Assembly (NCBI GenBank): GCA_002360635.1
Contig: DEQW01000003.1
Span: forward strand, 332,966 to 396,965
Length of the DNA stretch: 64,000 nt
Reading direction: 5' to 3'
Origin: Flavobacteriaceae bacterium UBA3356
GTDB taxonomy: Bacteria; Bacteroidota; Bacteroidia; Flavobacteriales; Flavobacteriaceae
The notes under the pieces were generated by a model. That model saw only the letters and a list, made by a program, of their open reading frames with translations. It did no database searches and was not told the DNA's origin. The position numbers and the translations under genes were made by a program. Below, in pieces: positions 26,319 to 35,601 of this stretch. Position 1 is the stretch's first letter, and every line of letters begins with the position of its first letter.

Positions 26319-27017
26319 TTAATTAGAAAGCGTATATGTAACCACTAGCATAACTCCAACCACAAAGGCATTATTAAGAAAGTGAAGCAAAATAGGCCAG
26401 ATTAGCACGCCTGTTTTAATTTTTAACCAACCAGCTATACCACCAAGAACAATACGCGGAATAATCATAGCAAACAGCGCAGCATTTAGAAGAAAGGACT
26501 CTACGTAATTATAGATATGTGCCATTCCAAAAATGATAGAAGTAATTATTAAAACTATTAATACGTACTTCCCCAAAAACTTCTGAATGCCTACAAGCGC
26601 TTTTTTAGGCACAAGCTGCTGTAACAAATAGTAAATAGCAATGAAAATCGCGAACATTCCTAACAGTCTGAGATACCAAGGCCCCAATCCTTCGGAAAAG
26701 CCCATAAAGAGAAAACTAAGCCACCCGCTTATGAAAAGTAGCAAATCTTCGTAACTAGGTTTTATAATAGAGCGGAACATGATTTCTTCAAAAATAGGCG
26801 CAATGATCACTGCCGAAATAAGCAGCTGGGTGGGTTGACTATTGAGCATTTCTAGTAGACGTTCCTGCTTGTATTCGTTGTTTATAAGTTCAGGAAACCA
26901 TTTTGACAATACTCCCAAAATCATAAAAAAAAGAAAATAAAAAGCCCAAACCAATAGATAGCTTTTTAGCAGCAGTTTGCTACCTTCTTTTGCGGTGTAT
27001 GTTTTGGTTGCAATCAT
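26319..27017 (-). CDS. CPBP family intramembrane glutamic protease
   Basis: A 232-residue membrane protein with about six to eight helices and the three CPBP/Abi motifs: EEIMFRS (EExxxR), FGMAHIYNYV and HFLNNAFVVG. Related proteins cleave or process membrane substrates, and others have protease-independent roles such as bacteriocin immunity. No bacteriocin genes are near, so a housekeeping role is likely. Confidence 0.88.
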   Translation of the reverse strand: MIATKTYTAKEGSKLLLKSYLLVWAFYFLFFMILGVLSKWFPELINNEYKQERLLEMLNSQPTQLLISAVIIAPIFEEIMFRSIIKPSYEDLLLFISGWLSFLFMGFSEGLGPWYLRLLGMFAIFIAIYYLLQQLVPKKALVGIQKFLGKYVLIVLIITSIIFGMAHIYNYVESFLLNAALFAMIIPRIVLGGIAGWLKIKTGVLIWPILLHFLNNAFVVGVMLVVTYTLSN

Positions 27018-27116
27018 ATTAGTTTAAGTAAGCCTTAAAATAAAAGAATAAATTGCTTTATCCTTCGGCTCCACTCAGGACAAACTGTAATAAATTACGT
27101 AAGTGTTCACTTTATT

Positions 27117-29546
27117 TTATTTTTTTACAACCTTTTTGGTTTTAGTATTTCCTTTTTCATTTGTAATTTTTAAGAAATAGATTCCTTCACTTAAATCTGA
27201 AATATCCACTTGATTCTTTTCTTCAAAAGTATAAAGAAGTTGGCCTATGTTATTGTAAACAATTATTTCAGAAATAGGTGTGTTAGATTTTATATCCAAT
27301 AGCCCGCTAGTAGGGTTTGGATAAATATTGAATAAATTTGCTTCATTTTCCTCAATTGCAAGGGGACCAAGGTTTTCAAACCAAATTATTTCATCATTTC
27401 TCCTAGAAGTAGCTAAAACGTCCATTTTACCATCCCCATTAAAGTCATCCGCAAAAACACAAATAGCTTCAATTACATTGGAAGAAATGATTTGAGGCTC
27501 ACCAAAATTTCCAGTACCATCGTTTTCATACCAATAAACTGTGTCGTCAAAATAAATAGCTGAAAGTACATCTACATCGCCGTCACCATCAAGATCTTCG
27601 GCATAAACTTCATGACCACCTAAATTATTATCATCAATAAGTCTTGAGGATCCAAATGTGCCTTGTCCATCTAGGTTTTCAAACCATACAACTGAACTAT
27701 TTTCAAAAGATGAAGCTACAATATCTGAGTCTCCATCATTATCAATATCTTCTGAAACTATTGAAAGGGAATAAACTAAATCAGTTGATATTATTTGTTC
27801 TGGCCCATAATTTCCTCCTCCATTATTTTTGTGCCAAAACAGGACATCATTAATCCAGTCAGCTGCAACTAAATCCTTATCGCCATCACCATCAAGATCT
27901 ACTGCTGTTAGAGATTCTACTTCTAAACGGTTACTATTAATAACTTGAGGGGTGCTAAAATTTCCCTGACCGTCTATATTCTCATAATAAATAATATTTT
28001 CTCCTCCAGAAATAATATCAATATCGCCGTCGTCGTCAATATCTAAAGGATATGTTATGATTGGATCATTAAATTCATTAAGTTGCGGAAATAGGTGTGC
28101 TTCAAACGAACTTCCTAGGCCATCCAGGTTTTCAAACCATCCCACAACGCGATCATAACTAGATTCAGAAACCACATCCATATCGCCATCACCATCTATA
28201 TCTGCTGCATTTATAGAAATAGGGTTATTTAATTCTGAAATTGTTATAGGTTCTGAAAAGTTTCCTTGTCCATCAAGATTTTTTTGCCAAGCAATCCTAT
28301 TGCCACTATAGGCTGTTGATAAAACATCTTGATCACCATCACCATCCATATCTGTTGAGAAAACTGTATAAGGAGCATTAACACCATTTATTTCTACTAC
28401 AATTTGTTGGGGTCCAAAATTTCCTTGACCATTAATGTTTTTGTAATATGCTATTTTATCAGCAACATTAAAGGCAGACATTATGTCTAAATCACCATCA
28501 TTATCCAAATCATCAATCTCAATGTCAAAAATAAAACTATCTACAGCTGCTATTTGCTGAATTGTGCTAAAATTGCCAAAACCATCATTCTTATAAAACC
28601 CTATATTAGAGCCTGTTCTGCAAATATAATCGATATCACCATCGTTATCAATATCAGCGCTTTGGCCTTGATGAGGACGTAGTACATTAGAACTTACGAA
28701 TCTTTCTGTGCCGAAAGTTCCTTGACCATTTACATTTTCAAACCAAATAATTTTTTCATCTATTAATGATGAAGTTGCAAAAACATCCATATCACCATCC
28801 CCATCAATATCTGCAATTGACGAACCGTTTGGTCTAGTCACATCTGTAGTAATGATTTGTTGTGAACCAAAATTTCCCTGACCATCCATATTTTTATACC
28901 AAGAAACATTTTCTTCAGGTTGTGAGGCAGTGGTAAGTATATCCATATCGCCATCACCATCAATATCATCTACGGCAATTGAAGATATTCGAGGCCCTAT
29001 TGGTATAATTGTATGTTCTGTTCCAAAAGTTCCTTCTCCATCCATGTTTTCATACCAACCAACGGAGCTATTTTCACCACCATTGCCTACCACATCAAAA
29101 TCACCATCACCATCCATGTCTTTGGCCAATATATCATATGCATATAAGGTTGTGGAATTCACTAGTTGCGAAGAAGCAAAATTAGCTTGTCCATCATTTT
29201 CGTACCAAACAATACCGTTTTCTGATGCAGAATTTATTAGATCTTGATCTCCATCCCCATCAATATCTATTGCAATAACCTGATTTGTTCCAGTCCTAGT
29301 TTCGCTTATAATTTGCTGAGGACCATAATTCCCGTTAATATTTTCATACCAGGCTACTTTACTATCATTTCTGGAGGATGAAATCATATCCATATCACCA
29401 TCGCCATCAAGGTCTGCCGCAAAGACAGAATTTGCGTAGTTTGTTCCGCCGTCATCGTTAACAACAATGTGGGCGTCAAAGTCTATTTGTGCATTAATGG
29501 AAAAAGTAAGAAATATGGTAGATAGGAAAAGTAGTTTTATTTTCAT
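27117..29546 (-). CDS. Secreted FG-GAP/VCBS repeat protein with T9SS sorting domain
   Basis: An 809-residue protein with a signal peptide (MKIKLLFLSTIFLTFSINAQ) and around a dozen or more repeats, each with a calcium-type loop (DxDGDGDxD) and a WYEN or WFEN motif, as in beta-propeller FG-GAP/VCBS domains. The C-terminus is a T9SS type A sorting domain (LFNIYPNPTSGLLDI ... GIYFLKIT, ending VKK). It is probably a calcium-stabilised surface propeller; its ligand is unknown. The repeats make the DNA look repetitive. Confidence 0.92.
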   Translation of the reverse strand: MKIKLLFLSTIFLTFSINAQIDFDAHIVVNDDGGTNYANSVFAADLDGDGDMDMISSSRNDSKVAWYENINGNYGPQQIISETRTGTNQVIAIDIDGDGDQDLINSASENGIVWYENDGQANFASSQLVNSTTLYAYDILAKDMDGDGDFDVVGNGGENSSVGWYENMDGEGTFGTEHTIIPIGPRISSIAVDDIDGDGDMDILTTASQPEENVSWYKNMDGQGNFGSQQIITTDVTRPNGSSIADIDGDGDMDVFATSSLIDEKIIWFENVNGQGTFGTERFVSSNVLRPHQGQSADIDNDGDIDYICRTGSNIGFYKNDGFGNFSTIQQIAAVDSFIFDIEIDDLDNDGDLDIMSAFNVADKIAYYKNINGQGNFGPQQIVVEINGVNAPYTVFSTDMDGDGDQDVLSTAYSGNRIAWQKNLDGQGNFSEPITISELNNPISINAADIDGDGDMDVVSESSYDRVVGWFENLDGLGSSFEAHLFPQLNEFNDPIITYPLDIDDDGDIDIISGGENIIYYENIDGQGNFSTPQVINSNRLEVESLTAVDLDGDGDKDLVAADWINDVLFWHKNNGGGNYGPEQIISTDLVYSLSIVSEDIDNDGDSDIVASSFENSSVVWFENLDGQGTFGSSRLIDDNNLGGHEVYAEDLDGDGDVDVLSAIYFDDTVYWYENDGTGNFGEPQIISSNVIEAICVFADDFNGDGKMDVLATSRRNDEIIWFENLGPLAIEENEANLFNIYPNPTSGLLDIKSNTPISEIIVYNNIGQLLYTFEEKNQVDISDLSEGIYFLKITNEKGNTKTKKVVKK

Positions 29547-29665
29547 TTTAATTGATTTAGGATTGGCAAAATAAAGGCTTTTTTGTTTTTATACAAACTG
29601 TAGGCTTTTAAGTTTATTTTATTAAGGAATAGTGTTCTAAAAGATTTTTTTAAATAAATTAAAAC

Positions 29666-29699
29666 TGTCAAATTATTAGAAAATATGACACCCTGTCAT
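29666..29699. promoter_or_regulatory. Inverted-repeat candidate operator upstream of dnaK
   Basis: A perfect palindrome ATGACA-CCC-TGTCAT (29685-29699) lies 79 bases before dnaK, with a further TGTCA half-site at 29666-29670. A CIRCE element (the HrcA site) is not present. A heat-shock regulatory site is a reasonable guess from position only. Confidence 0.4.
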
Positions 29700-29778
29700 A
29701 AAGTTTCTGATGGCATAATCATTGACTTATACATAGCGAATTAAAAATTTGAATTAGTAAAACAATAACTATAACACT

Positions 29779-31701
29779 ATGAGTAAAATAATTGGAATCG
29801 ACTTAGGTACAACCAACTCCTGCGTTGCTGTAATGGAAGGTAGCGAGCCAACGGTAATACCTAACGCCGAAGGAAAACGAACTACTCCCTCTGTAATCGC
29901 CTTTGTGGAAGGTGGCGAAATTAAGGTTGGTGACCCTGCAAAACGTCAGGCTGTTACAAACCCTAAGAAGACTATATCTTCCATTAAGAGATTTATGGGG
30001 AATAAGTTTTCCGAATCAAAAAAAGAAATAGATAATGCTGCATACGATGTAGAAAAAGGCGATAATAACACACCACGTGTTAAAATCGACGATCGCATGT
30101 ACACGCCGCAAGAGTTGAGTGCGATGATTCTTCAGAAAATGAAGAAAACCGCAGAAGATTACCTTGGGCAAGATGTAGACCGTGCTGTAATTACAGTTCC
30201 GGCTTACTTTAACGATAGTCAGCGTCAAGCAACAAAAGAAGCTGGTGAAATCGCCGGCCTTAAAGTAGAACGTATTATTAATGAGCCTACAGCGGCTGCA
30301 TTGGCATACGGACTAGATAAAAAAGACAGCGACCAGAAAATTGTAGTATTTGACTTTGGTGGTGGTACACACGATGTTAGTATCCTTGAATTAGGAGATG
30401 GCGTTTTTGAAGTACTTGCTACCGATGGTGATACGCACTTAGGTGGTGACGATGTTGATAGCAAAATCATTAACTGGTTAGCAGATGAGTTTCAGAAAGA
30501 GGAAGATATGGATCTTCGTAAAGACCCAATGGCGCTACAACGCTTGAAGGAAGCTGCGGAGAAAGCTAAAATTGAATTGTCTTCTTCAACACAAACTGAA
30601 ATTAACTTGCCTTACGTAACTGCAACAAGCAGTGGCCCAAAACACTTGGTAAAAACGTTAACACGTTCTAAGTTTGAGCAGTTAATTGACGATTTAGTAA
30701 AAAGAACAATCACTCCTTGTGAGAAAGCACTAAAAGCAGCTGGATTATCTAAGAGTGATATTGACGAAATAATTTTAGTAGGTGGTTCAACACGTATTCC
30801 TGCTGTACAAGATGCAGTGAAGAATTTCTTCGGAAAAGCGGCTAGTAAAGGAGTAAATCCTGATGAGGTTGTTGCAGTTGGAGCAGCTATTCAAGGTGGT
30901 GTGTTAACTGGTGATGTAAAAGATGTATTATTATTAGATGTTACACCACTTTCATTAGGTATTGAAACAATGGGTAGCGTTAATACAAAACTTATTGAAG
31001 CCAATACAACGATACCGACTAAGAAAAGTCAGGTGTTCTCAACTGCGGCAGACAATCAGCCAAGTGTAGAGATTCACGTATTGCAAGGTGAGCGCCCAAT
31101 GGCAGCAGATAACAAGACAATAGGACGTTTCCACTTAGATGGAATTCCACCTGCGCCAAGAGGGACACCTCAAATTGAAGTTACGTTTGATATTGATGCC
31201 AACGGTATCATTAAAGTAAGTGCTGAAGATAAAGCGACTGGTAAGAAGCAAGATATTAGAATTGAAGCTTCTTCAGGTCTAACAGAAGAGGAAATCGAGA
31301 AAATGAAGCAAGAGGCTGAAGCTAATGCTGATGCTGATAAAAAAGCAAAAGAGAAAGTTGACAAGATCAACGAAGCTGACGCGATGATTTTCCAAACTGA
31401 AAAGCAACTGAAAGAATTTGGTGATAAATTATCTGACGATAAGAAAAAGCCAATCGAAGATGCTTTAGAGGAGCTTAAGAAAGCACACGCAACACAAGAG
31501 GTTGAAACCATTCAACCAGCGTTGGATAAAATCAACGAAGCGTGGAAAACTGCAAGTGAAGAGATGTATAAAGCGCAAGCTGATCAACAAGGTGGAGCTG
31601 CCCCAGGCGGCGATCCTGGAGCTCAGCAAGGTGCTACAGGCGGATCTTCAGAAGAAGAAGGCAGTGATGTAGAAGACGTAGACTTCGAAGAAGTTAAGTA
31701 A
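29779..31701 (+). CDS. dnaK: Molecular chaperone DnaK (Hsp70)
   Basis: A 640-residue Hsp70 that folds and protects proteins in an ATP cycle with DnaJ and GrpE. The N-terminal ATPase opens IIGIDLGTTNSCVAVMEG and has VVVFDFGGGTHDVSIL-type phosphate loops and VGGSTRIP; the substrate domain has DVTPLSLGIET and NTTIPTKKSQ; the lid ends in a Gly/Gln-rich stretch and the acidic EEVK-type tail. The Asp of the usual GGGTFD is kept, with His for Phe (GGGTHD). It stands alone with its own terminator; dnaJ and grpE are not adjacent. Confidence 0.98.
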   Translation: MSKIIGIDLGTTNSCVAVMEGSEPTVIPNAEGKRTTPSVIAFVEGGEIKVGDPAKRQAVTNPKKTISSIKRFMGNKFSESKKEIDNAAYDVEKGDNNTPRVKIDDRMYTPQELSAMILQKMKKTAEDYLGQDVDRAVITVPAYFNDSQRQATKEAGEIAGLKVERIINEPTAAALAYGLDKKDSDQKIVVFDFGGGTHDVSILELGDGVFEVLATDGDTHLGGDDVDSKIINWLADEFQKEEDMDLRKDPMALQRLKEAAEKAKIELSSSTQTEINLPYVTATSSGPKHLVKTLTRSKFEQLIDDLVKRTITPCEKALKAAGLSKSDIDEIILVGGSTRIPAVQDAVKNFFGKAASKGVNPDEVVAVGAAIQGGVLTGDVKDVLLLDVTPLSLGIETMGSVNTKLIEANTTIPTKKSQVFSTAADNQPSVEIHVLQGERPMAADNKTIGRFHLDGIPPAPRGTPQIEVTFDIDANGIIKVSAEDKATGKKQDIRIEASSGLTEEEIEKMKQEAEANADADKKAKEKVDKINEADAMIFQTEKQLKEFGDKLSDDKKKPIEDALEELKKAHATQEVETIQPALDKINEAWKTASEEMYKAQADQQGGAAPGGDPGAQQGATGGSSEEEGSDVEDVDFEEVK

Positions 31702-31722
31702 GATCGAAGTTTATATATTATG

Positions 31723-31755
31723 AAAAACCGCAACTTAATAGTTGCGGTTTTTTTA
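31723..31755 (+). terminator. Rho-independent terminator after dnaK
   Basis: A 10-bp stem AAACCGCAAC/GTTGCGGTTT with loop TTAATA runs into a T-rich tail. Confidence 0.9.
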
Positions 31756-31829
31756 TTATATAAAAGCCATAAAGCTGTTTAAGACAAGTATAACACTCCA
31801 CTATACCATTTATCAGTATATTTGAATTT

Positions 31830-32369
31830 ATGGAATCTGTACTACTTCCCAAACAGCCGCATCCTGCGGTATCATACCTTCGCGTAGGTAGGTTACTGTA
31901 TTTTTCACTCATCTTATTTATTTTAGAGTCATGGGTTTATGGTGTGCAACTTATGGAAGCTTGGAACAATGCTTCAATTTATATTGTTGCTATTTGGGCA
32001 TGGTGTTTTATGTTTTCCTTTATTCATATTTATTTGGTCATTATGGATGGCTGGTCAAGGTATCAGAATTATAAACGAGCAAAGGATCAGTTTTTTATAC
32101 ACGGTTTTCGTCCGCGTATTGCAGATATTTACATAGTCTCTAAATGTCAACGTATGGCAGCCGAAACCGCCGCAGAAGAACTAGGGATAAAAGAAGAAGT
32201 ACAAGCTTATTATAAAAGTTGTGGTGTAAAATGGTATCACTATATTCCTTATTTTATGGTGAAAGAACCTCTGTTTATGTTAAAAAAAGACTTTTGGTCC
32301 CGTACCTTTTTGGAAAAAAACTACACACCAAAATTTGATTTTCAAAATATGCCACAAGCTACGGTATGA
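31830..32369 (+). CDS. Hypothetical membrane protein, first gene of an ABC operon
   Basis: A 179-residue protein with two transmembrane helices in the N-terminal half (about residues 23-42 and 48-71) and a soluble basic and aromatic C-terminal part. I do not recognise the family. Its stop overlaps the ABC ATPase start by four bases (ATGA), so it is probably part of, or needed for, the transporter. Confidence 0.7.
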   Translation: MESVLLPKQPHPAVSYLRVGRLLYFSLILFILESWVYGVQLMEAWNNASIYIVAIWAWCFMFSFIHIYLVIMDGWSRYQNYKRAKDQFFIHGFRPRIADIYIVSKCQRMAAETAAEELGIKEEVQAYYKSCGVKWYHYIPYFMVKEPLFMLKKDFWSRTFLEKNYTPKFDFQNMPQATV

Positions 32370-33220
32370 GTATTTCGTGTACACAAGTTAGCAAACAATA
32401 CGGTTCGGTAATTGCATTACAAGACGTAAGTATTTCGTGTAAAGCCGGTGAAATTTGTGGAATTGTAGGCGCCAACGGAGCTGGTAAAACAACCTTGTTT
32501 AAAATATTAATAGGATTGGTAACACCCGATAATGGCTCCGTTACTATTCAAAATACAGGAAAGAAAAAAGCGGGAGGTATTATAGAAAAACCTGCTTTGT
32601 ACGAATACCTCACGGCGTATGAAAACCTTAAAGTATTTGCCAAAATGCAAGGTGCAAGTACCGATAAAAATATACTACATCAATTTTTAAAGCGAGTAGG
32701 GCTACCGATAGATAGAAAAGATCCGGTGCGTAATTATTCCATGGGGATGAAACAACGCCTAGGTATTGCCATTGCGTTACTAAACAATCCTTCTTGCTTA
32801 ATTTTGGATGAACCGTTTTCAGGCCTTGACCCGATGGGAATTGAATCACTACGAAACCTTATTCTGAAATTATCAAAAGAAAATCTAACTATTTTAATTT
32901 CCTCTCATATAGTCGATGTATTGAGTAAATTATGTTCAAAACTCTATGTTATTAATAACGGAAGTATTGTTAATTCAGGCGATACGGCTGCATTAATTTC
33001 TGAAAACACAAATGCATATACTATCTGCGGTTCTGGAATTGCAGATTCAAAAACATTACAGAAATATGAAACGATAGAACGAGGTAATTGTGTGACGGTG
33101 TCTGTTTCTTCCAAAGAAATTCCGAAGATATTGCAACAATTGGCCGAAGAACAAATCAGTATCACTTCCTGTACACCCGAAGTAGATTTACAACAACTTT
33201 TTCATCCAATACCGCAATGA
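32366..33220 (+). CDS. ABC transporter ATP-binding protein
   Basis: A 284-residue nucleotide-binding protein: Walker A GANGAGKTT, signature YSMGMKQRLGIA, Walker B CLILDEPFSGLDP and switch His in LISSH. A C-terminal extension of about 80 residues follows the ATPase, as in bacitracin/NatA-type exporters. It overlaps the genes on both sides by four bases and powers the permease encoded next. The substrate is unknown. Confidence 0.95.
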   Translation: MSISCTQVSKQYGSVIALQDVSISCKAGEICGIVGANGAGKTTLFKILIGLVTPDNGSVTIQNTGKKKAGGIIEKPALYEYLTAYENLKVFAKMQGASTDKNILHQFLKRVGLPIDRKDPVRNYSMGMKQRLGIAIALLNNPSCLILDEPFSGLDPMGIESLRNLILKLSKENLTILISSHIVDVLSKLCSKLYVINNGSIVNSGDTAALISENTNAYTICGSGIADSKTLQKYETIERGNCVTVSVSSKEIPKILQQLAEEQISITSCTPEVDLQQLFHPIPQ

Positions 33221-34047
33221 GAGCTCTTTTAGCGACCGAATTTTATAAACTCATAAAGCAAAGCCGGACCTATTATGCGCTCGCTGCCATTTTTGTAATA
33301 GAGGGAGTTGTTTTGTTTAGCGCGTATTATCAAGGCGCCGGGATTATTGATATTGTGTTGAGCAATTTAAAAGACACCTTCTATTTTGAAGGAAATCTAC
33401 TGAATGGAAACTTAGTCACCTACTTTATACTGAACTCACTGTGGTTTCACGTTCCACTGATTTTGATCATAATAATGTCGGGTTTACTCACCACAGAATA
33501 TAAAGACAAAACCTTGCAAACGGTGATGATGCAGCCGGTAAAAAAGTGGCAGTATATATTCAGTAAATACATTGTAGCCATTGTTTTTACAACGTGTGTA
33601 GTATTTGTATTGGCGCTGACGTCCTTTTTGCTATCGTATGCTTTGTTCGGGAAAGGGGATTTAATTGTATATGTAAACGGACTTACCTTTTTTGAACATG
33701 ATGATGCTTTGTTGAGGTTGGTATATGCTTTTATAGTAGGAGCGGTGTCGATGGTGTTCTTTTCGGTAGTAAGTGTAACCTTGGCCGTTATCTTTAAAGA
33801 AGCAATGAAAACTTGGATTATTGCAGCTTTCTTTTTAATACTTTCAAACATTCTGCTGAAAGTTGATTTTGGAAGTGAATTGCTAAATAAATTACTATAC
33901 GTAAAACTGAATGATACCTGGCAGTACTTTTTTACATTTGAAATTCCGTGGAGCACCATATACACCAATGTCTCTTTATTAATAGCATATACCTTGCTTA
34001 CTATGGGAGTTGGAGTGTATGTATTTCAGAAAAAAGATATAGGATGA
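33217..34047 (+). CDS. ABC-2 type transporter permease
   Basis: A 276-residue permease with six hydrophobic segments (first around AAIFVIEGVVLFSAYY; LILIIIMSGLLTTEYKDKTLQT is the ABC-2 signature with TxEYKxxT). I start it at MRALLATEFYKL, whose ATG overlaps the ATPase stop by four bases; a frame opening 43 codons earlier lies inside the ATPase gene and is not credible. It pairs with the ATPase, probably as an exporter or envelope-remodelling transporter. Confidence 0.9.
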   Translation: MRALLATEFYKLIKQSRTYYALAAIFVIEGVVLFSAYYQGAGIIDIVLSNLKDTFYFEGNLLNGNLVTYFILNSLWFHVPLILIIIMSGLLTTEYKDKTLQTVMMQPVKKWQYIFSKYIVAIVFTTCVVFVLALTSFLLSYALFGKGDLIVYVNGLTFFEHDDALLRLVYAFIVGAVSMVFFSVVSVTLAVIFKEAMKTWIIAAFFLILSNILLKVDFGSELLNKLLYVKLNDTWQYFFTFEIPWSTIYTNVSLLIAYTLLTMGVGVYVFQKKDIG

Positions 34048-34697
34048 TACAACGATTGACATTGATACTACTATTTGTGAGTTCGTTTTCAAGCTTGGCC
34101 CAAGAACAAGATGAAGATTTATTGCGGATTAAAGAACGGCTGGACACGGTTTCAGCATTTACGGCCGATTTAAAACTTGATGTAGACATTAGCTTTATTA
34201 ATATGCCACAGAAAACAGCGACCGTAGAATTTAAAAAAGGAGAACCGATGTCTTTTTCTTCGGAAGACTTTGCGCTTATCCCAAAGCGTGGTTTAGATTT
34301 TTCATTTCAAGAATTGTTTGAATATCCTTTTATCACTGTTGATCGTGGAATGAAAACGGTTGATGGAAAAAAATTGAAGGTGGTGAATGTTATTCCTACA
34401 GATAAAAAAGCCGATTTTTCAATTGCAACCTTGTTTCTGGATTTAAAAGCCAAACAAATAGCCATTTCAGAAATAAGTACTAAAAAGGATGGTACCTATA
34501 CCTTACTATTAGATTATCCAGATTCCGAAGCTGTTTTGCCCTCAAAAGTGGAAGTACAATTTGAAATGGAACGCATTCGCATTCCGCTTAACTTTATGGG
34601 AAAAGAGATTGATGTTGACAGAAAAAAGATGCGAAAAGAAGAAGTGAAGACTGGTAAAATTTTCTTGACGTTAGGTTATAAAACCATTTCGTACTAA
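34044..34697 (+). CDS. Secreted LolA-like protein, last gene of the ABC operon
   Basis: A 217-residue protein starting at MIQRLTLILLFVSSFSSLAQ (signal peptide), with an N-terminal helix IKERLDTVSAFTADLKLDVDISF and a series of strands in a LolA/LolB-like or DUF4292-like half-barrel. Such folds bind lipids or lipoprotein acyl chains. It overlaps the permease by four bases, so it is likely the periplasmic partner of the transporter. The fold call is by eye and moderate. Confidence 0.7.
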   Translation: MIQRLTLILLFVSSFSSLAQEQDEDLLRIKERLDTVSAFTADLKLDVDISFINMPQKTATVEFKKGEPMSFSSEDFALIPKRGLDFSFQELFEYPFITVDRGMKTVDGKKLKVVNVIPTDKKADFSIATLFLDLKAKQIAISEISTKKDGTYTLLLDYPDSEAVLPSKVEVQFEMERIRIPLNFMGKEIDVDRKKMRKEEVKTGKIFLTLGYKTISY

Positions 34698-34763
34698 ATT
34701 TATTACTTTTTCGTTGGTAAAAATTTTCTAAAGAGGCCAATTATTCAGCTTTCTTTGGCATTT

Positions 34764-35096
34764 TTAAATCAGCACAAAACCAATTGCCGTGTTAACCGTG
34801 TCCTTTACCACTCTTAAAGCAGCATTTATTGCTTCTTCAACAGTCAGGATCCCTAATCCTTCAATGGTGAGCAATACAATTTTTACAGTGCTTTTATGGA
34901 TGTCGAGATAGAGTCTGGCCTGCTCTTCGGTAATTTTGTTTTCCGCCCTAAGCCTAATAATAAGTTGCAGATTTTCAGAAAGGTTTTTAAACTCTTGCTC
35001 GGCATAGGGCTTCACATCATCCCAATTAGCTTCTACTGCGCCTTTTGCAGCTGTTAGCATTTTTTGAAAAACTTCCGGAACATCGATAGTAGCCAT
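34764..35096 (-). CDS. Hypothetical small helical protein
   Basis: A 110-residue protein without a signal peptide, mostly amphipathic helix, with a hydrophobic C-terminal half (IVLLTIEGLGILTVEEA, TVNTAIGFVLI). I do not recognise it. It begins 12 bases after a lipoprotein gene on the same strand and is probably co-transcribed with it. Confidence 0.6.
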   Translation of the reverse strand: MATIDVPEVFQKMLTAAKGAVEANWDDVKPYAEQEFKNLSENLQLIIRLRAENKITEEQARLYLDIHKSTVKIVLLTIEGLGILTVEEAINAALRVVKDTVNTAIGFVLI

Positions 35097-35108
35097 AACA
35101 TTGGTTTT

Positions 35109-35576
35109 TTATTGGTTGGTGTTTCCTCTTTTTAAAGCGATTTGTAGTTTGGCAATGGCCGTAAAAGCCGTGTTGAATGAATTTAATGGAGGAGCAATAG
35201 CTTCGGCGCTTTGAAAGCCAATTTGGTGGGCTTTTTCAAGGTTATCGAACATTGTGGCCAGCTCGTCAACTTGGTTTACTACAATCCTGTTTTTTTCGAA
35301 AGCACGGGTTCGTATTTTTAAGGTGTTCAAATGAATCTTGGCCCTATCAAAAAAAACGGTATAATCTTCATATTGTGCAATGCCGTCCTCATCGGTCAAA
35401 TCACGTTCTAACTGTACAAAATAGGTTGCAGTGCTTTCTTGGAGTTCATGAAGGGTTTGGTCCGTGATTTCATCATAATTTGAAATCAATTTTACGGTAA
35501 TGCAACTACTACACAAGAGGGAAGCGATGAGAAACAGTACACTTATTTTTAATGGTATTTTATGTAAAAGATTCAT
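35109..35576 (-). CDS. Small lipoprotein, partner of the helical protein
   Basis: A 155-residue lipoprotein: the signal ends in LLCSSC with a lipid Cys at about position 25. The mature part is all-helical (QTLHELQESTATYFVQLERDL, VDELATMFDNLEKAHQIG), with coiled-coil character. Family unknown to me. It is the first gene of a two-gene unit with the 110-residue helical protein. An envelope or stress role is a guess only. Confidence 0.65.
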   Translation of the reverse strand: MNLLHKIPLKISVLFLIASLLCSSCITVKLISNYDEITDQTLHELQESTATYFVQLERDLTDEDGIAQYEDYTVFFDRAKIHLNTLKIRTRAFEKNRIVVNQVDELATMFDNLEKAHQIGFQSAEAIAPPLNSFNTAFTAIAKLQIALKRGNTNQ

Positions 35577-35601
35577 TGGTTTAGTAGCGTTTAATGTTTC
35601 T

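Noticed and set aside
27117..29546. Regularly spaced repeats that look like a CRISPR or satellite array.
   Set aside because: They are coding FG-GAP repeats (DxDGDGDxD) in one long frame; unit lengths vary and the spacing is not CRISPR-like.
33088..33216. A longer start of the ABC permease.
   Set aside because: The extra 43 codons lie inside the ATPase gene in another frame; the ATGA overlap at 33217 is the natural start.
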